Part shown: piece by piece, positions 35,076 through 43,691 of the stretch
Position numbering within the stretch: the first letter of the stretch is position 1
Layout of the letters: each line of letters begins with the position of its first letter
From: ZC4RG17 sp036380875
GTDB taxonomy: Bacteria > Actinomycetota > Acidimicrobiia > Spongiisociales > ZC4RG35
DNA: 64,000 bases
NCBI GenBank assembly: GCA_036380875.1
Contig: DASVDX010000086.1
Location: 84,503-148,502, forward strand
Direction: 5' to 3'
Position numbers and translations under genes: made by a program
The notes under the pieces: generated by a model
Told to the model about the DNA's origin: nothing
Databases searched by the model: none
The model's input: only the letters and a program-made list of their open reading frames with translations

Positions 35076-37112
35076 GTGATGCTCGCCTTCGTCGGCCTGG
35101 CCGCCCTGCTCGCCTCTCTGGTGGGAGCCGGATGGCTGGCGGTCGTCGGCGCCAAGGCCGCAGTGGCCTCCAAGCGCGGCGAGGCCGCCACCTTCGATCT
35201 TCGCACCCCGACCCTGATGATCGTCGGCGGCGCGGTTGCCTCGATGGCGGTCCTGGAAGCCGCCCTGATCTTCGACGACTTCTCATTGGCCTACGTCGGC
35301 ACCAATCACGCCCGGGCGACGCCGTTCCCGTTCAACATCGCCACGGCGTGGTCGGCGCTCGAAGGCTCCATCGTCCTCTGGGGGTTGGTGCTGGCGACGT
35401 TCACATGGCTCGTATGGCGGGACCACGAGCGCCGCCGCGACACCCTCTCCGCCGGGGCACTGGCGGTCATGGGCCTCGTCGGCATCTTCTTCTTCGGCTT
35501 GATGCTCACCGTGGCGAACCCGTTCGAGGTGTGCATCGAAGCCGTCGCCGACCGCTGCCTCGCCTCCAGTCCTTGGCCCTGGTCACCCATCCAAGCGCCG
35601 GCCGACGGCCCCGGTCCCAACCCGCTGCTCCAGAACCACATCCTGATGGCCGTCCATCCGCCTCTTCTCTACATCGGGTACGTCGGCCTCACCACTCCCT
35701 TCGCCTACGCCATCTCCGCCCTGGCCCTGACCCTGCCCGGCCCAGAGTGGCTGCGCAGGACCCGACGATGGACGCTCGTAGCGTGGAGCTTCCTCACCCT
35801 CGGGATCCTCTTCGGCGGCTGGTGGGCCTACGAAGTGTTGTCGTGGGGCGGGTACTGGGCGTGGGACCCGGTGGAGAACGCCTCGTTGATGCCGTGGCTC
35901 GTCGCCACTGCCTTCATCCACTCGTCACTGGTCCAGCAGCGGCGCGGCATGCTGCAGGCTTGGAACTTCGTGCTGGTGATCTCTGCGTTCGCCCTCACGA
36001 TCCTCGGCACCTTCCTCACCCGCTCCGGGACGATCACCTCCGTCCACTCCTTCACCCAGTCGGCCATCGGTCCCGTCTTGCTCGGCTTCCTGGTTCTGGT
36101 GCTGGCGGGGTCGTTCGCGCTCTTCGCCACGCGGTCGCATCTCGTGGCCTCCGCTCCCCGGCTCGACTCGTTCTGGTCGCGGGAGGGCTCGTTCCTCGCC
36201 AACAACCTGATCCTGACCGTGTTCGCGTTGGTCGTGCTGGTCGGGACGATCTACCCGCTGGTGCTGGAGGCGTTCACCGGCACCCAGGTGGGGGTCGGCA
36301 AGCCGTTCTACAACCGCCTCACCGTGCCCCTCTCGTTCGCTCTGCTCCTCACCATGGGGCTGGGCTCGGTGACCCCGTGGCGTCACGCCTCCGGTCCACT
36401 CGTCTGGAGCCGGATCCGCGGCCCCCTCCAGGCGGGGCTGGCCGCCGGGCTGGTGACGGCGGTCGTCGGCACCCGTATCGGGTGGGTAGTGGTGGCCGTG
36501 GTGGCCTCGGTGTTCGTGATCGGGGTCATAGTCCGCCACCTGTTCGAGCTCGCCTCCCGTCGCAGCCGGGCGACGCGTAGGGGCCTCTTCGCCGAGGTCC
36601 TACACGTCTTGAGGGGCGACCAGGGCTACTGGGCCGGTCAGGTGTCACACGTCGGCGTGGCGCTCGTCGCCCTCGGTCTGGCCTTCACCGCCAACCTCTC
36701 GGTGCACGAGACGTTCGACCTCGCCCCTGGCGAGACCTTCGATTTCGCCGGTTACGAGATGACGTACCGGGCGCCATTCCAGCGCACCGAGCCATCGCGA
36801 ACGGTGGTCGGAGCCAACATCGAGGTTCGCTCCGACGGGCAGCTCGTCGGCGAGCTCCAACCCCGCGCCAACCACTTCGGCTCGGACCCGACTGGAATCC
36901 CCAGCCCGGCGGTCCTCTCCGGCTGGGGTGGCGACGTCTATCTGATGCTCATCAACATCGACAACACGGGCATCCGCCTCGAAGCGAACACTTCGCCTTT
37001 CATATGGGTGTTGTGGCTGGGCGGCCTGGTCGTAGCCGCCGGAGGGTTCTGGGCGACTCAGGTGCGACGAGCCGAGCGGAAGGCGGAAGCCCTGGAGGCC
37101 GCCAATGCGTGA
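35076..37112 (+). CDS. ccmF: Cytochrome c haem lyase subunit F
   Basis: A 678-residue polytopic membrane protein that attaches haem to apocytochrome c. The WWD domain is at about residues 246-275, with GGWWAYEVLSWGGYWAWDPV; HILMAVHPPLLYIGYVG (about 190) and GTFLTRSGTITSVHSF (about 310) carry conserved haem-ligand histidines. Two cysteines in a small extracellular loop (VCIEAVADRCLAS, about 152-164) are unusual and may form a disulphide. GAGG precedes ATG 35076. The 3' end overlaps the next gene by eight bases. Confidence 0.95.
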   Translation: MMLAFVGLAALLASLVGAGWLAVVGAKAAVASKRGEAATFDLRTPTLMIVGGAVASMAVLEAALIFDDFSLAYVGTNHARATPFPFNIATAWSALEGSIVLWGLVLATFTWLVWRDHERRRDTLSAGALAVMGLVGIFFFGLMLTVANPFEVCIEAVADRCLASSPWPWSPIQAPADGPGPNPLLQNHILMAVHPPLLYIGYVGLTTPFAYAISALALTLPGPEWLRRTRRWTLVAWSFLTLGILFGGWWAYEVLSWGGYWAWDPVENASLMPWLVATAFIHSSLVQQRRGMLQAWNFVLVISAFALTILGTFLTRSGTITSVHSFTQSAIGPVLLGFLVLVLAGSFALFATRSHLVASAPRLDSFWSREGSFLANNLILTVFALVVLVGTIYPLVLEAFTGTQVGVGKPFYNRLTVPLSFALLLTMGLGSVTPWRHASGPLVWSRIRGPLQAGLAAGLVTAVVGTRIGWVVVAVVASVFVIGVIVRHLFELASRRSRATRRGLFAEVLHVLRGDQGYWAGQVSHVGVALVALGLAFTANLSVHETFDLAPGETFDFAGYEMTYRAPFQRTEPSRTVVGANIEVRSDGQLVGELQPRANHFGSDPTGIPSPAVLSGWGGDVYLMLINIDNTGIRLEANTSPFIWVLWLGGLVVAAGGFWATQVRRAERKAEALEAANA

Positions 37113-38316
37113 TGGCACGGTCGCCGAGCGCACGCCGGCGGTCATCCGCTCCATCCCGTGGTCGGTGATCAGCATCGTGGTGATGGCCGCCGCACTCGTC
37201 GTATTGATCGCGACCTACCGGCCACCGGCCGACACCGCCGAGGAGATCGGCTCGCTGATCCGCTGCCCGGTCTGCCAGGGCGTGCCCATCTCCGAGTCAC
37301 CGGCGCCGATGGCCCGGGACATGATGGAGATCCTGCGCCGTGAGCTGGCTGAAGGCGCTTCCCGTCAGGAGGCGATCGACGCCGTGCTCGGTGCCTACCC
37401 GGGGTCCCTCCTCCTCGAGCCGCCGGTCTCCGCCTCGACGCTGGCACTGTGGGGAGTTCCGCTCGGGGCCTTGGTCGTGGGTCTGGGCCTGGCTCTCACA
37501 TTGCGTCGCAGCCGCCTCGACACGAGCACCCTCCTGGAAGAAGCGGAGGCTCGGCAGCGGCTGGAGCAGATTCGCGCCGATCTCGAGGAGTTGGCGGCGC
37601 AACAGGCGTCGGGCGAGATCGATGCCGAGGCGGCTCGCCACCTGCGCGAGGGTTATGAGGCGGAACTGGCCGAGACCCACGCCGCCCTCCGCCAGCTGGC
37701 GTCGGCCCCCGACGCTCCCCTGCCCCGCTCCACCACCCGGGCCGTGGCCGGAGCAGCACTGGTCGTCGGGGCGCTCGTAGTGGTCGTGCTCGTCGCCGGC
37801 GCCTTCATCGTCGATCGGCCGGATCAGAGCTCCGGTGTGGCAGACGTGGCAGCCGACCCATCCTCTGTCTCGAACGAAACCCTGGCGGCGGTGATCGCCG
37901 CCAACGAGGACCATCCCCAGATCGACGGCATGCGGCTGGCGCTCGCCGAGCGGTATTACGAGGAGGGCGACTTCCAGTCGTCCTTCCCCTACTACTTCGA
38001 CGTCGCCTCCTCGGACAAGGCGACGCCCGCGCAGGCGGCGACGGCCCTCACCCGGCTCGGGTGGATGGCCTACAGCGGCAACGGCGAGGTCGACACCGCG
38101 TTGGATCTGCTGGCCCAGGCCCGCGAACTGGTGCCCGACGACCCGTTCCCCCTCTACCTGGAGGGGCTCGTCCGATGGTGCGGCCGCGGCGACGCTTCCG
38201 CCGGGGCTGAAGCTTTCCGCCAGGTCCTGAGCCATGATCTGGGTGACGAAACCGTCCGCCAGCAGGTGGAAGCAGACCTCGCCGCCGCCGAGGCGGGCGA
38301 AACGTGCGAGAGATGA
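37105..38316 (+). CDS. CcmH/CcmL thioreductase fused to CcmI-like TPR domain
   Basis: A 403-residue fusion. Residues 1-115 are CcmH: a membrane anchor, then IRCPVCQGVPISESP with redox cysteines C54 and C57, and a second helix near 112-132. A coiled-coil segment (about 140-205) and another transmembrane helix (about 212-235) lead to a TPR-like C-terminal domain (about 255-400), as in CcmI, which binds apocytochromes. The fusion joins reduction of the CxxCH cysteines to substrate presentation. ATG 37105 overlaps ccmF. No frameshift is seen. Confidence 0.88.
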   Translation: MRDGTVAERTPAVIRSIPWSVISIVVMAAALVVLIATYRPPADTAEEIGSLIRCPVCQGVPISESPAPMARDMMEILRRELAEGASRQEAIDAVLGAYPGSLLLEPPVSASTLALWGVPLGALVVGLGLALTLRRSRLDTSTLLEEAEARQRLEQIRADLEELAAQQASGEIDAEAARHLREGYEAELAETHAALRQLASAPDAPLPRSTTRAVAGAALVVGALVVVVLVAGAFIVDRPDQSSGVADVAADPSSVSNETLAAVIAANEDHPQIDGMRLALAERYYEEGDFQSSFPYYFDVASSDKATPAQAATALTRLGWMAYSGNGEVDTALDLLAQARELVPDDPFPLYLEGLVRWCGRGDASAGAEAFRQVLSHDLGDETVRQQVEADLAAAEAGETCER

Positions 38317-38921
38317 CCGCCACGCGGCGAGCCTCCGGCTTGAAGATCACGGCGTGGGCCGTGGTGGCGCTGAGCGTCGTCCTCGCCGTCGTGTTCGCCA
38401 GCCGCTTCGGCTCCGACCCGGCCCTCTCCGAGTCGCCGCTCATCGGCCAACCTGCCCCGGACCTGACTCTCCCCCGCCTCACCGGGTCCGGGGAGGCGTC
38501 GCTCTCCGACTACGCCGGCGACATAGTCGTGGTCAACTTCTTCGCCTCCTGGTGCCTGGAGTGCCGCCTGGAGCACGATGCTCTGGTGGCGGCCGCGGAC
38601 TCGTTCGCCGACGCCGGAGTCAGGTTCGTCGGCATCTCCTACCAGGACGACCCGATCGACTCGCTCGAGTTCCTCGAAGAGGAGGGCTTCAGCGAGACGA
38701 CGGAGTATCTGATCGACGAGGGGAGCCGCGCCGCGGTCGCGTTCGGGGTGTTCGGGATACCAGAGACGTTTTTCATCGACCCGGAGGGCACGGTCGTCGG
38801 CCGCATCATCGGCCCGACCGACGCCCTCACGCTCGGCGGAGCCATCGACGCCATCCGCCGGGGCGAGGACCCGGGAGAGAAGCGGTTGGGCAACACCCGG
38901 TCAGGTCCGGGCGACGCCTGA
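38313..38921 (+). CDS. Thiol-disulphide oxidoreductase, CcmG/ResA/TlpA type
   Basis: A 202-residue membrane-tethered thioredoxin-fold protein. One helix (about 11-29) anchors it; GQPAPDLTLPRLTG begins the redoxin domain and the active site is WCLEC with C81 and C84. The cis-proline region is GVFGIPETFFIDPEG. It probably reduces the CcmH-like protein or apocytochrome directly. ATG 38313 overlaps the upstream stop. It is the last gene of the ccm operon and converges on the hydrolase-like gene with no gap. Confidence 0.9.
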   Translation: MTATRRASGLKITAWAVVALSVVLAVVFASRFGSDPALSESPLIGQPAPDLTLPRLTGSGEASLSDYAGDIVVVNFFASWCLECRLEHDALVAAADSFADAGVRFVGISYQDDPIDSLEFLEEEGFSETTEYLIDEGSRAAVAFGVFGIPETFFIDPEGTVVGRIIGPTDALTLGGAIDAIRRGEDPGEKRLGNTRSGPGDA

Positions 38922-40313
38922 TCAACGCTGGTCGATCACCTCGACATCGACCTCGGAGAAATCCACCGTGTCGAGGGCGGCACTCCCGGTGCCGAGGAGG
39001 AACCGGTCGAAGAACCCCGTGACGAACCGCCGATTGATCACGATCACGCGGTTGGCGTCGATCGGGCCTCGCATCCCCAGTTGCGGGGCGATCGGCGAGA
39101 TCACGGGTGTGGTGAGGAAATCGGAGCTGTCGGCGCCCCGCACGTCGACCCAATAGGTGATCGTCTCCGACCGCGCCACGACGCCACGGAGGACGGCGTC
39201 GTTGTCGTTGTCCCGCCAGGGGTCGGAGCGCATGAAGAGCATCGGCTTCGTCGCCGTGTTGGCGAGCACCCCGTCGGGCAGGAACTCGACCTTCGGGTCC
39301 TGGCCGGCGATGGCATCGCAGCGTTCGTCGGTCAGGCACACCTGGAGGGCGGCCGCCCCTCCCATCCCGTGACCCCACAAGCCCACCGATGTCGGGTCCA
39401 TCGCCGCCGCCAACTCGCCGAAGGCGCCCTCGGCGCCCGCCTCGACCTCGTCGAGGACGAGACGGATGTCTTCTGCCATCGTGTCGATGATGTCGGCCTC
39501 GGCCTGTTGGCGGGTGGCGAGGTCGGATTCGGGGTCTCCCAGGGCGGCGTCGTCGATGTAGACGGGCTCGCCATCCATGACCGTCGCCACGGCGATGTGC
39601 GTGTGGTCGATGGCGATGACGACATAACCCTGGCTGACGAGGTTCTCGATTTGGGCGATCGAGTTGGTCCGGAACCCTTCCCATCCGTGGCTGTAGACGA
39701 CGAGCGGGAAGCCGCCTTCGTAGACCGTGGCGTCCGGATAGGAGTGCGTGACGGTGTACCGGGCCGAACTGAAGAAGAAGCCGGGCAGGCGATGGCGCTG
39801 AGCGAGCGCCGGCCCGACGTAATCGGGGTCGGTGGCCCAGTTCAGCGGCTCGGCGCCCTCCTCGACATGGGCCGGGTACCAGACCTGGACATTGATGCGG
39901 CGCCGCCCGCCAGGATTCTCCCCGAACGCCTCGACCAGTTCCGGATGGCGGAGCGTGATCGTCTGTGTGCCGATCTCGAGGGGACCCGAAGGCACCGGCA
40001 GTTCGGGAACCGGGAAGAGAAAGGCGGGAGCGGCGGCGAAGATCAGCCCGAGCGGGCCGAACAGGAATCTGCCGAGACGCCGGGCCAAAGGCAGCTCGCG
40101 CTCGACGGCGACGACATCTCCTACTGCCATCCCCACCGCCACGACATAGAGAAGGAACAGCGGCCAGCGGTATCCCTCGACCTGCCATTGGACGACGACC
40201 AACCCGATGAGGATCGCCGCTATCACCCCGCGCCGGGGCCGCACTGCGAACAATGCCGGCCACAGGACCGCGACCGCGCAGGCGATGACGAGATACGTCT
40301 CGAGGGGTCTCAC
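38922..40313 (-). CDS. Alpha/beta-hydrolase fold protein (PAF-acetylhydrolase-like), nucleophile Ser replaced by Gly
   Basis: A 463-residue protein with four or so N-terminal membrane helices (about 5-105) and an external alpha/beta-hydrolase domain. The oxyanion-type motif VVYSHGWEGFRTNS is present near 206, but the nucleophile elbow reads LWGHGMGG (residues 312-319): glycine 316 (codon 39366-39368) stands where G-x-S-x-G needs serine. The fold therefore looks intact but hydrolase activity is doubtful. GTG 40313 overlaps the cbiO stop as GTGA, so it is coupled to the nickel importer genes. Its role there is unknown. Confidence 0.78.
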   Translation of the reverse strand: MRPLETYLVIACAVAVLWPALFAVRPRRGVIAAILIGLVVVQWQVEGYRWPLFLLYVVAVGMAVGDVVAVERELPLARRLGRFLFGPLGLIFAAAPAFLFPVPELPVPSGPLEIGTQTITLRHPELVEAFGENPGGRRRINVQVWYPAHVEEGAEPLNWATDPDYVGPALAQRHRLPGFFFSSARYTVTHSYPDATVYEGGFPLVVYSHGWEGFRTNSIAQIENLVSQGYVVIAIDHTHIAVATVMDGEPVYIDDAALGDPESDLATRQQAEADIIDTMAEDIRLVLDEVEAGAEGAFGELAAAMDPTSVGLWGHGMGGAAALQVCLTDERCDAIAGQDPKVEFLPDGVLANTATKPMLFMRSDPWRDNDNDAVLRGVVARSETITYWVDVRGADSSDFLTTPVISPIAPQLGMRGPIDANRVIVINRRFVTGFFDRFLLGTGSAALDTVDFSEVDVEVIDQR

Positions 40314-41056
40314 CGACCGGCGATTGTGCCAGGGTCGAAGCCGTACGGAAGCTCGAGCCTGTTCGCCGCCATCAGATCGGTGTCCGAGAGCAGTTCGGCC
40401 GTCGGACCGTCGGCGGCCACCCGGCCGCCGTTGAGAACGATCGAACGGGGGCACAGCCGGAGAGCGAACGGAAGGTCGTGGGTCACCACGATCTGGGTCG
40501 TGTCGAGAGTGGAGAGCAGGTCGGCGAGTTCACGCCTGCCCACGGGATCGAGGTTGGACGTCGGCTCGTCGAGGACCAGCACGTCAGGCCGCATCGACAG
40601 CACTGTTGCGATCGCCGCCCGTCGCGCCTCGCCGCCTGAGAGATGATGGGGCGCCCGGTCGGCCTGTTGTTCCATGTCGACGGCAGCCAACGCCTCTTTG
40701 GTGCGAGTTTCGACCTCTTCTCCGTCGAGTCCCAGGTTCGCCGGGCCGAAGGCGACATCCCGCCACACGGTCGGCATGAAGAGCTGATCGTCGGGATCCT
40801 GGAACACGATCCCGATGCGCCTCCGTACCTCGGGATACGTCTCCGGCTCGAGTGTCACCCCGCCGACCCGCACCACCCCTCGGGAGGCCTGGATGATTCC
40901 GATCAGGGCGAGCAACAGGGTCGTCTTGCCGGCGCCGTTGGGCCCGAGGAGCGCAACCCTCTCCCCCTCGGCGACGGAGAAGGTCGCGCCTCTCAAGGCT
41001 TCGGTCCCGTCGGGATACGTGTAGGCGAGGTCCTCGACCTCGAGCAGCGCAGTCAC
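40310..41056 (-). CDS. cbiO: ECF-type nickel/cobalt importer ATPase
   Basis: A 248-residue ABC ATPase of the CbiO/NikO type. Walker A GPNGAGKT, VFQDPDDQLFMPTV (a diagnostic Q-loop region), signature LSGGEARRAAIA, Walker B VLVLDEPTSNLD and VVTHDLPFAL are all present. GTG 41056 overlaps the cbiQ stop. Given the Nur box upstream of the operon, nickel rather than cobalt is the likely cargo. Confidence 0.92.
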   Translation of the reverse strand: MTALLEVEDLAYTYPDGTEALRGATFSVAEGERVALLGPNGAGKTTLLLALIGIIQASRGVVRVGGVTLEPETYPEVRRRIGIVFQDPDDQLFMPTVWRDVAFGPANLGLDGEEVETRTKEALAAVDMEQQADRAPHHLSGGEARRAAIATVLSMRPDVLVLDEPTSNLDPVGRRELADLLSTLDTTQIVVTHDLPFALRLCPRSIVLNGGRVAADGPTAELLSDTDLMAANRLELPYGFDPGTIAGR

Positions 41057-41814
41057 GTCGTCAGTATGGCGGCGGCGGCAACCACCCAAGCCGACGCCGC
41101 CCAGGCGACCATCCCGGACCACCGGACCGGAAGCTCCGGAGCGGCAGCCGCAGGCATCACGCCCTGGTAGCCGCGGGCGAGCATGGCTTGGTGGATTCTC
41201 TCGCCGCGTTCATAAGCGCGGATGAACATCGTCCCTGACACCGCCGCCAGCGTGGCCGCCTCCCGGCGTCTCGACAGGTCACCGAGGCGGGCGGCGATAG
41301 CGGTCCTCACCCGCCCGAGCTCGGAAACAACCACCTCGAGGTAGCGGACCATGAACCCGGCGATGGCCGTCAGTAGCCGCGGAGCCCGCAGCCGGTCGAA
41401 CCCGGAGAGGATGTCGGCGACCTCGGTGGTGGCCGACAGCACGATCGACGCCCCGACCGAAAGCGTCGCCTTGGCGAGCACATTCCAACTGCCCCACAGG
41501 CCTGGCACCGACAGCGACAGGCTCCCCACCTCCACGTATGGGCCTTGGCCGACGAAGGGCATCGCCAGGGCGAAGATCACGAACGGGATCTCGATCGACA
41601 GGCGCTTCAGGAAGAACCCCATGGGGATCTCCGCCAGCCCCACCGCGACAGCGAGCACAGCCGCCAGGAACCCGAATGCCCACACCGCACGGGTGGGTGT
41701 GGCGATGACCGCCGCCACGAAGGCGAACATCGCCACGATCTTCACTTCCGGGGCCAGCCGGTGGACAGGGCTGTGCCCGTGGTAGTGGAGGGCGTGGGCG
41801 TGGACGCCGCTCAC
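41053..41814 (-). CDS. cbiQ: ECF-type nickel/cobalt importer transmembrane protein
   Basis: A 253-residue energy-coupling membrane protein. The N-terminus MSGVHAHALHYHGHSPVHR is rich in histidine and may bind metal. About five helices follow; the coupling helices include ARLGDLSRRREAATLA and RAYERGERIHQAMLARGYQG, the conserved A-R-G motif contacting CbiO. GTG 41814 overlaps the cbiM stop as GTGA. Confidence 0.9.
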   Translation of the reverse strand: MSGVHAHALHYHGHSPVHRLAPEVKIVAMFAFVAAVIATPTRAVWAFGFLAAVLAVAVGLAEIPMGFFLKRLSIEIPFVIFALAMPFVGQGPYVEVGSLSLSVPGLWGSWNVLAKATLSVGASIVLSATTEVADILSGFDRLRAPRLLTAIAGFMVRYLEVVVSELGRVRTAIAARLGDLSRRREAATLAAVSGTMFIRAYERGERIHQAMLARGYQGVMPAAAAPELPVRWSGMVAWAASAWVVAAAAILTT

Positions 41815-42785
41815 GCGCTACGAGCTCGCCTGCGACTCACCGCCACGATGCCGAGCCCGATGGCGAAGGCGATCACCGTGCCGATGATCCCCGACACGAT
41901 CGTTCCCACCGTCTCGGACTCGACTCCGGCGACTTGGTAGTCGGCGAGAGGCCCGCCGATCGGATGCTCCTGGGCGGCCGACGCGAATCCGGTTTCCTCG
42001 GCAACGGTCTCCAGTCCGTCGGGGTGCGGCGAAGCGAACGGCGCAACGAACAGCACCAAGGCGATGGCCACGACCAGCCCCGTGAGGACGAACGTGGTGA
42101 CGGCCCGACCCGTGGGGACCGTGTCGGTTCCACTCAGCTCGACATCCGCCACCCCTTGGACCAGATCGGGCCGGACCGCCAGGACCGTCCCGAGAGCGGT
42201 GGCCGTGATGAGGCCCTCGCCGATGCCGATGAGGGCGTGGATCCCGGTCATCGCTCCGAGCACGGTACCGATCGGCGCCCCGCCCACTCCGCCGAGTGCG
42301 TATTCGAGGACGAAGGCGAAAGAGCCGGCCAGGACCGACACGAACGCCGAGGCCATGGCCGCGGCCATGGCCGACAGTCTGGTCTTGGGGAGGATCTTCA
42401 GCACCACCCGGAACACCGGCCAGGCGACGAAGGCAGTGACGAGGGCGATGTTGGTCACGTTGACGCCCAGGGCGCTGACTCCGCCGTCGGCGAAGAACAG
42501 AGCCTGCACGATCACGACTACCGAAACCACGGCGGCGCCCATCCACGGCCCGAGGAGGATGGCGGCGAGCGCCCCGCCCATGAGGTGGCCCGACACTCCC
42601 GGCAACACCGGGAAGTTGAGCATCTGGAGGGCGAAGATCAGGGCGGCGGTGACGCCGGCGAGAGGGACGTGGAAGTCGCGTAGCGCCCGGGCCGCCTTGC
42701 GCAACGACACGCCGAGCCCGCCGGCGGCGACCACCCCCGTGCCGACAGAGGTCGCGGCATCGATGAAACCATCCGGTACATGCAT
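41811..42785 (-). CDS. cbiM: Nickel/cobalt importer substrate-binding membrane protein (CbiM-CbiN fusion)
   Basis: A 324-residue S-component. The N-terminus MHVPDGFID is the metal-binding start of CbiM/NikM, in which the free amine and His2 coordinate the ion. GVSGHLMGGALAAILLGPW and GIGEGLITA are conserved. After about residue 225 the sequence continues as a CbiN-like part: a helix, an extracellular loop with ADYQVAGVESETVG, and a final helix. The fusion removes the need for a separate cbiN. GGGAG precedes ATG 42785; the Nur box lies 16 bases upstream. Confidence 0.92.
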   Translation of the reverse strand: MHVPDGFIDAATSVGTGVVAAGGLGVSLRKAARALRDFHVPLAGVTAALIFALQMLNFPVLPGVSGHLMGGALAAILLGPWMGAAVVSVVVIVQALFFADGGVSALGVNVTNIALVTAFVAWPVFRVVLKILPKTRLSAMAAAMASAFVSVLAGSFAFVLEYALGGVGGAPIGTVLGAMTGIHALIGIGEGLITATALGTVLAVRPDLVQGVADVELSGTDTVPTGRAVTTFVLTGLVVAIALVLFVAPFASPHPDGLETVAEETGFASAAQEHPIGGPLADYQVAGVESETVGTIVSGIIGTVIAFAIGLGIVAVSRRRARSA

Positions 42786-42800
42786 CAGGACGACTCCCTA

Positions 42801-42817
42801 TTGCAAATGACTTGCAA
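42801..42817 (-). promoter_or_regulatory. Nur box (nickel-responsive operator)
   Basis: TTGCAA-ATGAC-TTGCAA matches the Streptomyces Nur box TTGCAA-N5-TTGCAA exactly. It lies between nur and cbiM, 16 bases before the cbiM start. Nickel-loaded Nur bound here would repress the importer. Confidence 0.85.
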
Positions 42818-42827
42818 CAAAGGATAG

Positions 42828-43271
42828 TCAGTCCAGGGCGGGCCCGGCGTCGTTCCGGTGACTGAGGCACCGAGAGACGATGGCGAAATGCACCGTGCCC
42901 GGCTCGTACCCGTACTTCTCCAACAGGGCGGCCAGCGGGCCGAGTTCGCCGAGGGGGAGGTCGACGGTCCGCCCGCACACATCGCACACCAGGTGGTGAT
43001 GCTCTTCTTCGGTCCGATGGATGACGCTGGCACCGTGGCCGAGGTGGACGTGGTGGACGATCCCCGCCTCCTGGAGAGCGTCGACCGTCCGATAGACGGT
43101 CGACAGGTCGATGCTGCGGCCGAGCACCTCCTCCGCCCGGGCCTGGAGCTCGGCCACGGACAGATGACCGAGGTCGGGCTCGGCGAGCACCGTGCAAATC
43201 GCCCTCCTGGGAGCGGTGACGCGCATGCCCTCCCGGCGCAGGGCCTCGATCAGCGACTGACGGGTCTCCAC
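42828..43271 (-). CDS. nur: Fur-family nickel regulator
   Basis: A 147-residue Fur-family repressor. The winged helix includes RVTAPRRAICTVLAE and LSTVYRTVDALQEAGIVHHV; the hinge metal site is EEEHHHLVCDVCGRTVDLP. Only one CxxC is present, and the C-terminal cysteine stands alone (SRCLSHRND). The adjacent Nur box and importer make Nur a better call than Fur or Zur. It is transcribed in the same direction as cbiM, 42 bases upstream, so it could share regulation. ATG 43271 is chosen. Confidence 0.85.
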   Translation of the reverse strand: METRQSLIEALRREGMRVTAPRRAICTVLAEPDLGHLSVAELQARAEEVLGRSIDLSTVYRTVDALQEAGIVHHVHLGHGASVIHRTEEEHHHLVCDVCGRTVDLPLGELGPLAALLEKYGYEPGTVHFAIVSRCLSHRNDAGPALD

Positions 43272-43324
43272 GGCGACGAGGCTACCGGCGCTACCGTGCG
43301 AGGGGTTCCCAGGAGGTGAGGCAA

Positions 43325-43687
43325 TTGAAGAGGTTGATACAGCTCGCCGCCACCGCCGCCGGCGTGTGGGTCGCGGTCCAGTTGGTGCCGGGTCTCGACT
43401 TCGACGGCTCCGGCTGGGCGTTCCTCGGGGTGGCGGTGCTGGTCGCTATCGCCAACATGATCGTCAAGCCGATCCTCAGCTTCTTCAGTTTCCCACTGAT
43501 CCTCGTGACCCTCGGGCTGTTCCTCCTCGTGATCAACGCCGCCGTCCTGCAACTCGTGGTATGGCTGTCGGCACCCGAACGGCTCGACCTGGGCCTAACG
43601 TCGACGGGGTTCTTCTGGGCGACGTTTCTCGGTGCCCTCGTGATTTCGATCGTGCGGTGGATCCTCGAGGCGGTGTTCGGAGACTGA
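43325..43687 (+). CDS. Small membrane protein, phage-holin-4-superfamily type
   Basis: A 120-residue membrane protein of the family formerly DUF360, common in bacteria and not phage-specific. Four hydrophobic helices are visible; NMIVKPILSFFSFPLILVTLG (core KPILSFFSFPLILVTLG) and LFLLVINAAVL are characteristic. TTG 43325 follows AGGAGG with an eight-base gap; GTG 43316 overlaps that ribosome site and is rejected. It diverges from nur and converges on trpD with four bases between. Cellular role unknown. Confidence 0.8.
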   Translation: MKRLIQLAATAAGVWVAVQLVPGLDFDGSGWAFLGVAVLVAIANMIVKPILSFFSFPLILVTLGLFLLVINAAVLQLVVWLSAPERLDLGLTSTGFFWATFLGALVISIVRWILEAVFGD

Positions 43688-43691
43688 GCCG

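Noticed and set aside
39081..40646. Plus-strand frame of 521 codons opposite the hydrolase-like gene
   Set aside because: No domain seen; the minus strand carries membrane helices and an alpha/beta-hydrolase domain.
43316..43687. Phage origin for the holin-4-type membrane protein
   Set aside because: The family is widespread in bacterial chromosomes and no other phage gene is nearby.
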